This document shows, piece after piece, positions 37,923 to 46,783 of a stretch of 64,000 nt of DNA. Each line of letters opens with the position of its first letter. The first letter of the stretch is position 1. The DNA comes from Malaciobacter marinus. Its GTDB lineage: Bacteria; Campylobacterota; Campylobacteria; Campylobacterales; Arcobacteraceae. Made by a program: the position numbers and the translations under genes. The stretch covers positions 930,001 to 994,000 of the forward strand of contig NZ_CP032101.1 in the NCBI RefSeq assembly GCF_003544855.1, read 5' to 3'. The notes under the pieces are model-generated. The model was given only the letters and a program-made list of their open reading frames with translations. It searched no databases and was not told the origin of the DNA.

Positions 37923-38831
37923 TTAATGATAATTTATATAATAAGGTCTTACCATTATTTTTTGATTTCCAACTGGTTCAAAGCCTAAAATTTGTTTTGG
38001 AGTCATAATAGGTTTTATATCATTTTTATAAAATATCTTAAAACCTCCAATTGCTTTATCTATTTGAGTAGTTGCAGCATACAAACCATTATATATTTTA
38101 ATTTTTACTTGTGCACTTCCATGACCATCTATATTGTATATTAGTTTTATATTATCATAGTTTTTTACTTGTTCTTTTTGTCTTAACATTCTTTTGTGAA
38201 ACATATGAATTATAAGTTTTTTTTCTTGATTGATATTATTTTCTTTTAAATATGTACTAATTAATTCTTGTGCTTCATTTAGTTGATTTGCAAATATGTG
38301 TCCTATATATCTTCCTGGTGGATATCTTCTATGTTTTGGAATTTTAAATTCTGGATCTATTGCTAGATGAACATTTTCATATTTTAAATATTTTAATACA
38401 GGTTTTATTGCTTCATAAGGAGTGTAAGTGCCAAGTTGTAAATCAATAATTACTAAAAAGTTCTCTTTTTGTGCTCTTTTTATATATTTTAAAACTGTTT
38501 TTTCACTCATTCCTAAAAGATAATCATTTCTTCTTCCTGGATCTTTTGTTGCAAGTGAATGTATTAAATGAAAAGCAAGTTTTACATCTAGTTTATTTTC
38601 TAACTCAGTATTGAAATATTTTTGTTTTTCTCTCATCTTTTTAATTAGTTCATCAAGATTAGTTTCCCCAAGTATTCCAAGTGTTGGAGAGTTTGGTCTT
38701 CCATAATAGCCAATTAATACTTCTTCTTTTTTTAAAACAGTATTAGCTTGATTTGTATCGATTATATTTGCAAATATCTCTTGTGAAAATAGGATAAAAA
38801 GTAAAGTAGTAGTTAGTAAAATTTTTTTCAT
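37923..38831 (-). CDS. Secreted protein of unknown function
   Basis: A 302-residue protein with an N-terminal signal peptide (cut near residue 22). The mature part has alternating strands and helices, with an N-terminal GYYGRPNSP strand, LVIIDLQLG, VHLAIDPEF and LIIHMFHKRM. This resembles TIM-barrel-like secreted proteins of unknown function seen in several phyla, where ID-x-Q and DPE occur at barrel strand ends, but I cannot assign activity. Acidic residues at those positions would suit hydrolase chemistry. It follows uvrC's start region divergently at 36 bases and stands alone. Confidence 0.6.
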   Translation of the reverse strand: MKKILLTTTLLFILFSQEIFANIIDTNQANTVLKKEEVLIGYYGRPNSPTLGILGETNLDELIKKMREKQKYFNTELENKLDVKLAFHLIHSLATKDPGRRNDYLLGMSEKTVLKYIKRAQKENFLVIIDLQLGTYTPYEAIKPVLKYLKYENVHLAIDPEFKIPKHRRYPPGRYIGHIFANQLNEAQELISTYLKENNINQEKKLIIHMFHKRMLRQKEQVKNYDNIKLIYNIDGHGSAQVKIKIYNGLYAATTQIDKAIGGFKIFYKNDIKPIMTPKQILGFEPVGNQKIMVRPYYINYH

Positions 38832-38929
38832 TTATTCTTTCTTTTAAATTGTGTTTATATTTTGTGAAAGTATAATATAAAATCTTAAAAATTTAATTTA
38901 AGTAAAAGTAAATAGCTGTAAAAACAAAC

Positions 38930-39697
38930 TTATAAATTTGCGTTAAACCATAATCTACATATATAAAAGTATATTTTTTTATATGTTTCTAGCTTTTGTA
39001 AATCTTTTTTTCTTACTTTATTAAAGTATGTATTTAATAAAACCCTTGTTTTTCTTGTATTTAATTTAAATTCAATACAAATAGTAGCTAAATCAAAGAA
39101 AATATCATTTATTCCAGCATATTCCCAGTCAATTATAAAAACGTCTTTTTTTGAAAAGATAATATTTTTACAGTTTAAATCATGGTGGCATAAAGCATAA
39201 TTATTTTTATATTTTTTACTCTTTTTTATCTCTTTTTTTAGTTTAAATAATAGTTTTAAACTATTTTTATCCTTTAGTACTTTTTTATAATATTTAAGAT
39301 CTTTAGAAAAATCATATTTTTTTGACTTTAGTTTTATTTTATGAATTTTTTTTACTTTTTTTATCAAAACTTTTAGTTGAGCATTATTAAGTCTATCTTT
39401 GTGCTCACCTTTTATATATTTTGAAATTAGTAGACTATTTTTTTTATCAAAATAGTAAGGTTTTGCACTAATATTTTGATTATGTGCTTTTTTTTGTGCT
39501 TGATATTCAAACTCTCTGTTTATATTAACACTTCTATTTGAGTGGAAAACTCTTAATACATAAGCTTTTTTTTCTGTTTTTACAAGGTAGTTTGTATTGC
39601 AAAGACCTTGATTTTTAAACAAGTTTATACTCTTTATTTTTTTATTTTTAAAAAAATCGTGGGTTTTTAAAAAATTTATATCAATTTGTTTTTTCAT
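38930..39697 (-). CDS. APH/choline-kinase-like phosphotransferase
   Basis: A 255-residue kinase of the aminoglycoside phosphotransferase / choline kinase superfamily. CHHDLNCKNIIF is the catalytic HxDxxxxN loop and FIIDWEYAG the metal-binding DxD/E-type motif; an N-terminal AYVLRVF contains the ATP-binding region. Start ATG 39697 is preferred because the 18 residues upstream in frame are encoded inside the PnuC gene and have no family similarity. The gene overlaps the end of that gene by 17 bases. The partner suggests it phosphorylates the imported vitamin or nucleoside, e.g. thiamine, but choline or another small alcohol is possible. Confidence 0.75.
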   Translation of the reverse strand: MKKQIDINFLKTHDFFKNKKIKSINLFKNQGLCNTNYLVKTEKKAYVLRVFHSNRSVNINREFEYQAQKKAHNQNISAKPYYFDKKNSLLISKYIKGEHKDRLNNAQLKVLIKKVKKIHKIKLKSKKYDFSKDLKYYKKVLKDKNSLKLLFKLKKEIKKSKKYKNNYALCHHDLNCKNIIFSKKDVFIIDWEYAGINDIFFDLATICIEFKLNTRKTRVLLNTYFNKVRKKDLQKLETYKKIYFYICRLWFNANL

Positions 39698-40289
39698 ATT
39701 CACTTTTCCACTTAATAAATGCAACAATTGCAAGTATTGTATAAATTGCAAATAAAACAGCTGTTAAATAAAACTGTTTATTTATATAAATATAAATAGA
39801 TACTGTATCAATTACTATCCAGTAAATCCAGTTTTCTATTATTTTTTTTGTAAGTAAATAAGTACTGTATATTGCAAAAATAGTTGTAAATGTATCAAGG
39901 TATGCAAAATCAGCACTTGTATAGTTTTGCATATAAAATCCAAGAATTAAAGAAAGAATTGATAATAAGATTATTATTTTTATATTTGTTTTAATACCAA
40001 ATGAAGATATTTCTAACTCTTTATTCTCTTTTATATTTGAATATTTCCAAGAATACCAACCATATATAGCCATAAGTAAATAATATGCATTTAAAAATGA
40101 ATCCATTAAAAGTGAAGCATCAAAGAAAATAATTGTATAGATTAAAGTACTAAAAAATGCTGCTACGAAGCACCAAACATTTTGTTTTATTGCTAAAAAA
40201 AGGTATAAAATAGATAAAAACATAGCTATAGCTTCTAAAGAAGTTGTTGTTTTTGTTGTTTGAATTAGTGCATCAAAAAAAGTTTCTAT
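39681..40289 (-). CDS. PnuC-family vitamin transporter, AUA start
   Basis: A membrane protein of the PnuC family (nicotinamide riboside, thiamine or riboflavin facilitators), with about seven helices, KQNVWCF after the first helix and AIYGWYSWKY. The first ATG in frame (40223) would cut off the N-terminus: upstream codons read ETFFDALIQ and TSLEAIA, matching the family's usual beginning. Between the in-frame TAA (40295-40293) and 40223 there is no ATG, GTG or TTG. AUA 40289-40287 sits 6 bases after AAAGGA (40301-40296), giving 202 residues. The adjacent kinase suggests import coupled to phosphate trapping. Confidence 0.75.
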   Translation of the reverse strand: METFFDALIQTTKTTTSLEAIAMFLSILYLFLAIKQNVWCFVAAFFSTLIYTIIFFDASLLMDSFLNAYYLLMAIYGWYSWKYSNIKENKELEISSFGIKTNIKIIILLSILSLILGFYMQNYTSADFAYLDTFTTIFAIYSTYLLTKKIIENWIYWIVIDTVSIYIYINKQFYLTAVLFAIYTILAIVAFIKWKSEYEKTN

Positions 40290-40407
40290 ATTTTATCCTT
40301 TATAAAATTGAAAATATATCTAAACCTAGATAAAATTACACAATATGTAAGTATCATCTAATTAATGATAGTGTACATTACGAATTAAAAAAAACTATAG
40401 GAATACA

Positions 40408-40686
40408 ATGAGTTTAGTAAAACAGACAGTTTACATTGCAAAGCAAACAAAAGAAAATGATTTGAAAAAACTACTTTTTACTCACCTTCTAAATGTTAAT
40501 AAAGTGCAAGGATGCAAAAATTATGAAGTTTATGAAGCAGATGATGATGAAACAGAGTTATTAGTTTTTGAAGAATGGGATAATCAAGAGTATTATAATA
40601 CATATACTCAAACTCAAGATTATAAAAACTTTAGTGAACAAAAAAAGAGTTTAATAAAAAGAGAAGAAGTTCTTCCAAATTTTTAA
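40408..40686 (+). CDS. Antibiotic biosynthesis monooxygenase domain protein
   Basis: A 92-residue single ABM domain, a ferredoxin-like dimeric fold used by quinol monooxygenases and some haem-degrading enzymes. It has the strand QTVYIAKQ, the GCKNYEVYE strand and LLVFEEWDNQEYYNTYTQ, where the EEW motif is characteristic. No cofactor site can be seen. A good AGGAA site precedes the ATG. It may be co-transcribed with the next gene 10 bases downstream. Physiological role unknown. Confidence 0.8.
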   Translation: MSLVKQTVYIAKQTKENDLKKLLFTHLLNVNKVQGCKNYEVYEADDDETELLVFEEWDNQEYYNTYTQTQDYKNFSEQKKSLIKREEVLPNF

Positions 40687-40696
40687 AGGCAAGATT

Positions 40697-41332
40697 TTGA
40701 TAGAAAAAAAAGATATAGTAGAAGAAATACGCCAAGATTTAAGTAATAATAAAAAGTTAGATGAAATTTTAAAAGATTTAGAATATGAAGCAAACTTAGC
40801 AAAGTGGGCACATAGATTTTCTACTGAAGAATTTGATAAAAATGTAACTTTATCAAGAAAACTTTTTCATTATGTATTATCAACTGCAAAAGATTATAGA
40901 GATTATGTAGATTTTGCATTTTATATTAGCAAAAAAGATGGATTAGAAGATAATAATTTAGCAAAAGAAGCTTACAAATTAGCAGTTACAAAAATTACAT
41001 TACTTAGAGATTTACGTACTGTTGCAGATATTTTAGCAAAAGAAAAAGACTCTTTTTATGATAAAGAGATGGCAAAAAGTATTTATAGTGAAGCAATTGA
41101 AAAAGCTACAATTGTTTATGAGTATTTAACTATTGCTGAATCTTTAAGTGATAAAGAGTTATTAAATGATAAAAAATGGGCAAAAGAAGTTTATGAAGAA
41201 GCTATAAAGATTTCATCAACTGCTGATGAAATAGAAACAATTGCTCAATCAATAGCAAATGAAGATACTTTAGATGATGATAAATGGTCAAATGAAGTAT
41301 TTGCTTTAAGTTCAAAATATAAAAATGATTAA
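40697..41332 (+). CDS. Helical repeat protein with 37-residue repeats
   Basis: A 211-residue cytoplasmic protein built from about four and a half tandem repeats of 37 residues, each beginning with a [DN]-x-x-x-[AS]-[KR] turn and [VIL][YF] helix followed by a second helix with A-x-x[IL]. The units start near residues 45, 82, 119, 156 and 193. The period is close to Sel1/TPR solenoids but the consensus does not fit either exactly. TTG is the start codon. It probably serves as a protein-binding scaffold; partners unknown. It ends 4 bases into the convergent SprT-like gene. Confidence 0.65.
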   Translation: MIEKKDIVEEIRQDLSNNKKLDEILKDLEYEANLAKWAHRFSTEEFDKNVTLSRKLFHYVLSTAKDYRDYVDFAFYISKKDGLEDNNLAKEAYKLAVTKITLLRDLRTVADILAKEKDSFYDKEMAKSIYSEAIEKATIVYEYLTIAESLSDKELLNDKKWAKEVYEEAIKISSTADEIETIAQSIANEDTLDDDKWSNEVFALSSKYKND

Positions 41333-41829
41333 TTAAAAGGATTTGTTTTTTCAATGATTATATCATTGTGATTAACAAATCTATCACACTTCTTTCCTTC
41401 TAAAAAAATACAAATTTCTTGCCATTTTTTAGAATGACCACCATTTTGTCTTGAAAAGTCACCTAATATAAACATTATTGCATGAGCATATTCATGGGGC
41501 AAAACAGAATCAATCATATAATTAACATTTTCTTTAAATCTATTTTTATTTAAATATATAACTATTTTTTCATCAAAGCTATATTTTGTTTTACCAAAAA
41601 GGTTACTTTTCATATCTTTTGATATTAATATGGGTATATTATAGTTTATGTTGTATTTTTCTAAAGCAAGACTTTTTAAATATTTTGTTTTTTCTTGAAT
41701 TCTTAAAATAGTATCTTTTGTTAAAGGTTTTGTGTCAAATTGATAATCTTTATACCAAAGATATATTAAAAAAATAGTACTAATCGTAGTTAGGAATAAA
41801 AAAATATTAAATACTTTTTTTATTCCCAT
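41329..41829 (-). CDS. SprT-like zinc metalloprotease, membrane anchored
   Basis: A 166-residue protein with one N-terminal membrane helix (about residues 6-25) and a zincin site H112-E-Y-A-H116 followed by a third ligand candidate His in GGHSKKW. The SprT fold cleaves protein substrates; members without the DNA-binding zinc ribbon are common in bacteria. The membrane anchor suggests an outward-facing catalytic domain. It shares the strand with the J-domain gene 4 bases upstream, suggesting an operon for protein quality control (inference). Confidence 0.75.
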   Translation of the reverse strand: MGIKKVFNIFLFLTTISTIFLIYLWYKDYQFDTKPLTKDTILRIQEKTKYLKSLALEKYNINYNIPILISKDMKSNLFGKTKYSFDEKIVIYLNKNRFKENVNYMIDSVLPHEYAHAIMFILGDFSRQNGGHSKKWQEICIFLEGKKCDRFVNHNDIIIEKTNPFN

Positions 41830-41832
41830 TAT

Positions 41833-42300
41833 TTATCCTAAGTGTTGAAAAAGTACATCTTTATAGTGGTTTAATTCTTGCATCAAACTATCATCACTGT
41901 TATTAATATCTGGATGATATTTTCTTGCTAATTCTTTGTATCTTTTTTTTACTTCTTCTTTTGTTGGTGTATGAGTAAATCCAAAAAACTCTTTTGCTTT
42001 TTCCACTTCTCCAAGTCCTGGTCTTTGTGCAAATTGTTGATTGAAATTATTAAAATCAAAGTCTCTAAAATCAAAATTTTGATTTGCACCTTGTCTAAAA
42101 TCACCTTGAGTATAAGTAAATTTAAATTCATTTGACATTTTTTTTAATTTTTTATAAATAAAAAAATATCCAAGTAAAAATATAGTTATGATAATTACTA
42201 AAAAAGTTCCAAAATTAGTAAAAATAAGATATAAAATAAATAATAAGATACCAACTCTTATTAGTCGATTGAAAATATATATAATTGTATTATTGTACAT
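41833..42300 (-). CDS. Membrane-anchored J-domain protein
   Basis: An N-terminal hydrophobic region (one or two helices), a basic/Gln-rich linker with NFDFRDFDF, and a C-terminal J domain with HPD (in KYHPDIN). J domains stimulate DnaK ATPase; here the chaperone would be recruited to the membrane. ATG 42300 gives 155 residues. The in-frame ATG at 42378 is unlikely because a ribosome site AAAGGGA lies at 42319-42313. That site is 13 bases from ATG 42300 but 6 from an AUA at 42306, so an AUA start is again possible. Confidence 0.75.
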   Translation of the reverse strand: MYNNTIIYIFNRLIRVGILLFILYLIFTNFGTFLVIIITIFLLGYFFIYKKLKKMSNEFKFTYTQGDFRQGANQNFDFRDFDFNNFNQQFAQRPGLGEVEKAKEFFGFTHTPTKEEVKKRYKELARKYHPDINNSDDSLMQELNHYKDVLFQHLG

Positions 42301-42579
42301 TTGTATTAAAATTCCCTTTGTTCTTAAAAGTTTAATATTATAATATAAACATGTAAAATCTTTATAATAAAATATCAATTATACAAAAAGAATCGAATAA
42401 GTAAATAAAAATAAAAGTAATTGAATCTTTTTTTTATAATTACTTTATGAGCTTATTTTATTTTGTTTCATAATTACTCAAATTTAATAATACAATTGCT
42501 AATTTTTTCTCCATTTATTTTTATCATACAATTATCACATTTCTTTTTTATTATTTTAGTGAGTTCAAAGGAGAGTTAT

Positions 42580-44271
42580 ATGGACATTAGTACACAAGCA
42601 CTATATGCTGCATTACCAATTTTTATTGCAGCTATATTATTAGTTGGTCTTAGGCTACCAGCAAAAAAGGCAATGCCTATAGTTTATATTGCTACAGCTT
42701 TAGTAGCTTTATTTGTTTGGGAAGTGACGTTTAATAGAGTGTTAGCTTCAACAATTCAAGGTTTACTTATTACTATTGCAGTTTTATGGATTATTTTTGG
42801 CGCTATTTTACTTTTAAATACATTAAAACATTCAGGAGCAATTGGTGTAATTAGACAAGGTTTTAATAATATCAGTCCTGATAGAAGAGTACAGGTAATT
42901 ATTATTGCGTGGTTATTTGGTTCATTTATTGAAGGTGCTTCAGGTTTTGGTACACCAGCAGCAATAGCAGCACCATTGTTAGTAGCAATTGGTTTTCCAG
43001 CAATGGCTGCTGTTATGGTTGGTATGATGATTCAAAGTACACCTGTATCATTTGGTGCAGTTGGAACTCCTATTTTAATTGGAGTTAATAAAGGATTAGA
43101 TAGTGCAAGTATTGGTACTTTACTTGATTCATTAGGTTCAAATTGGGATGCTTATTTAAGACTTATTACATCAGAAGTTGCTATTGTCCATGCAATTACA
43201 GGAACTCTTATTCCTTTATTTATGGTAATAATGCTAACAAGATTTTTTGGTAAAAACAAATCTTGGACAGAGGGTTTAAATATTGTTCCATTTGCTATTT
43301 TTGCAGGTATTTCATTTACAATTCCATATGCTTTAACAGGTGTTTTCTTAGGTGCTGAGTTTCCATCATTAATAGGGGCATTAGTTGGTTTACCTATTGT
43401 TACATTTGCAGCAAAAAAAGGATTTTTAATTCCAAAAAAATCTTGGGATTTTGCTCCAAAAGAAGAGTGGCCAGTTCATTGGGTAAGTAAATTAGAGTTA
43501 AAACTTGATGCAATGACAGCTAAAGTTCCTATGTCTTTATCAAAAGCTTGGTTACCATATATCTTAGTTGCTGTAATTTTAGTTATTACAAGAGTTAGTG
43601 ATGAAGCTAAAGCTTTTGTAAATTCAATTGTAATACCTTTTAAAGATATTTTAGGTGAGGGCTTAGGTTATACTATTTCTCCTTTATATCTTCCTGGTGG
43701 AATATTAGTATTTGTTGTTTTACTGACATATTTTCTTCATAGAATGGAGTTTAAAGAGTTAAAAGAAGCAGTTTCAGAATCTTCAAAAGTTATGTTAGGG
43801 GCTGGATTTGTTTTAATATTTACAATTCCTCTTGTAAGAATTCTTATTAATTCAGGAATTAATGAATCAGGATTTGATTTTATGCCTGTTGCTATGGCAA
43901 ATTTCGTTGCAACTTCTGTGGGAGATATATATCCTTTATTTGCACCAATGATAGGAGCTTTAGGAGCATTTATTGCAGGTAGTAATACAGTATCAAATAT
44001 GATGTTAAGTCAGTTTCAATTTGGTGTTGCTGATGCTTTAGGTATTTCAACAGCTTTTATGATTGCTCTTCAAGCAGTTGGTGCAGCAGCTGGTAATATG
44101 ATAGCTATTCATAATGTGGTTGCAGCTTCTGCTACTGTTGGATTACTAGATCAAGAGGGTGAAACATTAAGACGAACAATTATTCCTACGCTTTATTATT
44201 GTTTAATTGCTGGGATAATAGGACTTATTGGAATGTATGTATTAGGACTTACAGACCCACTTATGAAATAA
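42580..44271 (+). CDS. L-lactate permease
   Basis: A 563-residue LctP/LldP-family membrane protein with twelve or more helices that imports lactate (and glycolate) with protons. [15 protein letters not shown] is the family signature, with [13 protein letters not shown] and [15 protein letters not shown]. Start ATG 42580 is preceded by AAAGGAGAG; an in-frame ATG at 42463 would add a T-rich, signal-like extension outside the family alignment. A terminator follows immediately, and a lactate-family Cache sensor lies downstream. Confidence 0.92.
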   Translation: MDISTQALYAALPIFIAAILLVGLRLPAKKAMPIVYIATALVALFVWEVTFNRVLASTIQGLLITIAVLWIIFGAILLLNTLKHSGAIGVIRQGFNNISPDRRVQVIIIAWLFGSFIEGASGFGTPAAIAAPLLVAIGFPAMAAVMVGMMIQSTPVSFGAVGTPILIGVNKGLDSASIGTLLDSLGSNWDAYLRLITSEVAIVHAITGTLIPLFMVIMLTRFFGKNKSWTEGLNIVPFAIFAGISFTIPYALTGVFLGAEFPSLIGALVGLPIVTFAAKKGFLIPKKSWDFAPKEEWPVHWVSKLELKLDAMTAKVPMSLSKAWLPYILVAVILVITRVSDEAKAFVNSIVIPFKDILGEGLGYTISPLYLPGGILVFVVLLTYFLHRMEFKELKEAVSESSKVMLGAGFVLIFTIPLVRILINSGINESGFDFMPVAMANFVATSVGDIYPLFAPMIGALGAFIAGSNTVSNMMLSQFQFGVADALGISTAFMIALQAVGAAAGNMIAIHNVVAASATVGLLDQEGETLRRTIIPTLYYCLIAGIIGLIGMYVLGLTDPLMK

Positions 44272-44294
44272 AAGAGGAACATCCCTCTTTTATT
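44267..44294 (+). terminator. Terminator after lactate permease
   Basis: AATAAAAGAGG (44267-44277) pairs perfectly with CCTCTTTTATT (44284-44294) over a 6-base loop. The stop codon lies inside the left arm. The T-tract is within the right arm rather than after it, so it is a moderate terminator. Confidence 0.6.
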
Positions 44295-44369
44295 GAAAAA
44301 ACATTTCACTAATTGACACAAATTTTTTTTTGAAGTATACTTAAGTTAAATAGTCTTAGGATATATCAA

Positions 44370-45542
44370 ATGACAAAAACAATTAGTGTTTCAATGCGAA
44401 CTAAAGTATTGATAATCTCTATATTTGTAGTTTTTTTTCTCGCAGTTGCTTCACTTATAGCAACAATCGTTACAGTAAATACAATCAATAAATCTAATAT
44501 AGATGAATATAAACATGATATTTATAAAAAAACAGAAATAGAACTTCAAAATTACGTACAAGTAACTATTCAAACAATTGATTCATTTTATAAAAGAACA
44601 CTTCCTTCTAAAATAAAACAAGAAGTGAAAAATCACTTGACTCAAAGAATGGATTTTCTCTTTTCTATATTAGAAGAAAATTATAAGATATATAAAAATA
44701 GTATGTCTAAAGAGGAATTAAAACAACACTTAATCAAAATAATTAAGTCTGCAAAATATTCTAATAGTGGTTATTTTTGGGTAAATGATTTTGATGCAGT
44801 AATGATTATGCATCCAATTTTAGAACAATTAAATAATCAAAATTTAATGGATCAAAAAGATGAAAATGGTAAAGAACTTTTTAAAGCTTTTGTTCATGTG
44901 GCAAAAAAACAAAATGCAGGTTTTGTTGATTATTTATGGCCAAAGCCTGGTATGAAAAAAGCAGAAGAAAAAATATCATATGTAAAAGTTTTTGAACCTT
45001 TTAATTGGATAATTGGAACAGGGGATTATGTACAAGAAGTTACAAATAAAATAAAAAAAGATGCAATAAAAACAATATCTGAAATAAGGTATGGTAATAA
45101 TGGATATTTTTGGATAAATAATAGTAAATCAAAAATGATAAGCCATCCAATTTTTAAAGATTTAAACGGTAAAAATCTTTCAACTTTTCAAGATGAAAAT
45201 GGACAATATATTTTTAATGAGTTTGTTACTATTGCAAATGAAAAAAAAGAAGGTGGGCTTGTTCTTTATTTATGGCCAAAGCCAGGTGAACAAAAAGCAA
45301 AACCAAAGATTTCATATGTTCAAAAATTTCAACCTTGGGATTGGATAATTGGAACGGGTGCATATGTTGATGAGATTGAATTAAAAATCAAAAATATGGA
45401 AGAAAAATCAGAAAAGAGTTTACAAACAATTACAATTTTAAGTGCAATTATATTTGTGATTGTTTTAATAATTTTATCACTAATAACTTTAACTTTATCT
45501 ACTAAAAGAGATGATAAAGATTATGAAGAAGAGTATTTATAA
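44370..45542 (+). CDS. Double-Cache membrane sensor without an output domain
   Basis: A 390-residue protein with two membrane helices (about 13-36 and 350-375) enclosing a periplasmic region of two homologous sCache_2-type domains. Each has a GYFW[VI]N motif, a HP[IV] motif and ends in [NW]WIIGTG[DA]YV. After the second helix only about 15 acidic residues remain, so there is no HAMP, kinase, GGDEF or methyl-accepting domain. Such Cache domains bind carboxylates; the upstream lactate permease suggests lactate as ligand (inference). It may signal through a partner or be a receptor remnant. Confidence 0.85.
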   Translation: MTKTISVSMRTKVLIISIFVVFFLAVASLIATIVTVNTINKSNIDEYKHDIYKKTEIELQNYVQVTIQTIDSFYKRTLPSKIKQEVKNHLTQRMDFLFSILEENYKIYKNSMSKEELKQHLIKIIKSAKYSNSGYFWVNDFDAVMIMHPILEQLNNQNLMDQKDENGKELFKAFVHVAKKQNAGFVDYLWPKPGMKKAEEKISYVKVFEPFNWIIGTGDYVQEVTNKIKKDAIKTISEIRYGNNGYFWINNSKSKMISHPIFKDLNGKNLSTFQDENGQYIFNEFVTIANEKKEGGLVLYLWPKPGEQKAKPKISYVQKFQPWDWIIGTGAYVDEIELKIKNMEEKSEKSLQTITILSAIIFVIVLIILSLITLTLSTKRDDKDYEEEYL

Positions 45543-45645
45543 TCTTTGTCCTAAAATGTGAAAAATATTGTATAATTCCAAAAATTAAAGTATAAATGCG
45601 TTATAGTGATAAATAATATAGAAAAGATTAAATAATGGGGAGTTT

Positions 45646-45912
45646 ATGGATAAAGAAGAGTTTGATAAAGCTGTTGATTTATTTGGGATATTAACTAAAA
45701 TTTCAAAAAAAGAGTTAAAACAAAAGTATTTAAAACTTTCAAAAATATACCATCCTGATACTTCAACAGGTACACAAGAGAAATTTCAAGAACTTAAAGA
45801 GGCTTATGAGCTTTTATTAAAGTATATTGATAATTATAAATTTAGTTTTGAAGAAGAAGAGTTTAAGCAGCAGTATCCTGCTTTTACCAATTATAAAAAT
45901 TGGAATATTTAG
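45646..45912 (+). CDS. Small J-domain protein
   Basis: An 88-residue protein that is little more than a J domain: helix II ELKQKYLKLSKI, then H36-P-D38, then helix III with KFQELKEAYELL. It would stimulate a DnaK-type chaperone. It has no zinc finger or C-terminal domain. The next gene starts 16 bases later and may be co-transcribed, so it could be a specificity factor. No client can be named. Confidence 0.8.
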   Translation: MDKEEFDKAVDLFGILTKISKKELKQKYLKLSKIYHPDTSTGTQEKFQELKEAYELLLKYIDNYKFSFEEEEFKQQYPAFTNYKNWNI

Positions 45913-45927
45913 ACTTAGGAGTTTAAA

Positions 45928-46782
45928 ATGTATGATAAAAAACAAATAAAAGATATTATTCTTAGCACATTAGTTGCTGATTCTTTATGTTTAGTAGCTC
46001 ATTGGGTTTATGATGAAAAACAATTAAAAAGTTTAAATATTGATTGGAGTAAATTAAATAAACCATACTCTATATGGCATAAGAGTAAGGGTGCAGGTGA
46101 GTTTACTCACTATGGAGATCAAACTTATTGGTTTTATGAATATTTAAAAGATAAAGAAAAATTTGATGTAAAAGAGTATGCCTTATATTGGTTAGAAAAA
46201 ATACAATCATATAATGGATATATAGATTCAGCTACAAGAAATAGTATTGAGCCTTTAAGTAAAGGTTTATTAATAGGTTCTGAATCTAGTGATTTATCAA
46301 TTGTTGGAAGAATATCACCATTATTAATGGTTAGTAAAACTAAAAAAGAGTTTTTAGATAATGTACAAAGCTTTGTTTGTCTTACACATAATAGTTCTGA
46401 ATGCAAAAATGCAAGTTCATTTTTTGCAAAATTACTATTAAAAGTATTAGATAAACAAGATATTGAAAGTTCAATATTAGAGTTAAAAGAACAATCAAGT
46501 GAAGATATTAAAACTTATATTGATAAAGCAATAAAATCTAAAGATAAAGATAGCTTTGATGTAATAAGAGAGTTCGGCCCTGCTTGTGGTACAAGTGAAG
46601 GTTTTGCTTCTGTATTGCATTTGCTTTTAAAATATAAAGATTTAAAAGAGTTATTAATACAAAATGCAAAAGCTGGTGGTGATTCAAGCGCTAGAGGTAT
46701 GGTGGCAGTTATGATTTTTACTGCAAAATATGGATTGAAAGATATTCCACAATCTTGGTTGAAAATAAAGGTTATACTATAA
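45928..46782 (+). CDS. ADP-ribosylglycohydrolase family protein
   Basis: A 284-residue protein of the DraG/ARH fold, which removes ADP-ribose from proteins or small molecules using two magnesium ions. N-terminal ADSLCLVAHWVYD and GDQTYWFYEYL correspond to the helix bundle and metal region, and C-terminal AGGDSSARGMVAVMI is the second metal-ligand motif. The usual first motif GDAxG is altered to ADSLC, so catalysis may differ. The stop is adjacent to the PsiE-like gene. No ADP-ribosyltransferase is seen nearby. Confidence 0.8.
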   Translation: MYDKKQIKDIILSTLVADSLCLVAHWVYDEKQLKSLNIDWSKLNKPYSIWHKSKGAGEFTHYGDQTYWFYEYLKDKEKFDVKEYALYWLEKIQSYNGYIDSATRNSIEPLSKGLLIGSESSDLSIVGRISPLLMVSKTKKEFLDNVQSFVCLTHNSSECKNASSFFAKLLLKVLDKQDIESSILELKEQSSEDIKTYIDKAIKSKDKDSFDVIREFGPACGTSEGFASVLHLLLKYKDLKELLIQNAKAGGDSSARGMVAVMIFTAKYGLKDIPQSWLKIKVIL

Positions 46783-46783
46783 G

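Noticed and set aside
40290-40407. Thiamine riboswitch upstream of the PnuC-type gene
   Set aside because: No CUGAGA-type core or other conserved aptamer sequence is present on the minus strand.
42463-42579. N-terminal extension of lactate permease from ATG 42463
   Set aside because: The ribosome site AAAGGAGAG is directly before ATG 42580, and the extension is T-rich sequence outside the family's start.
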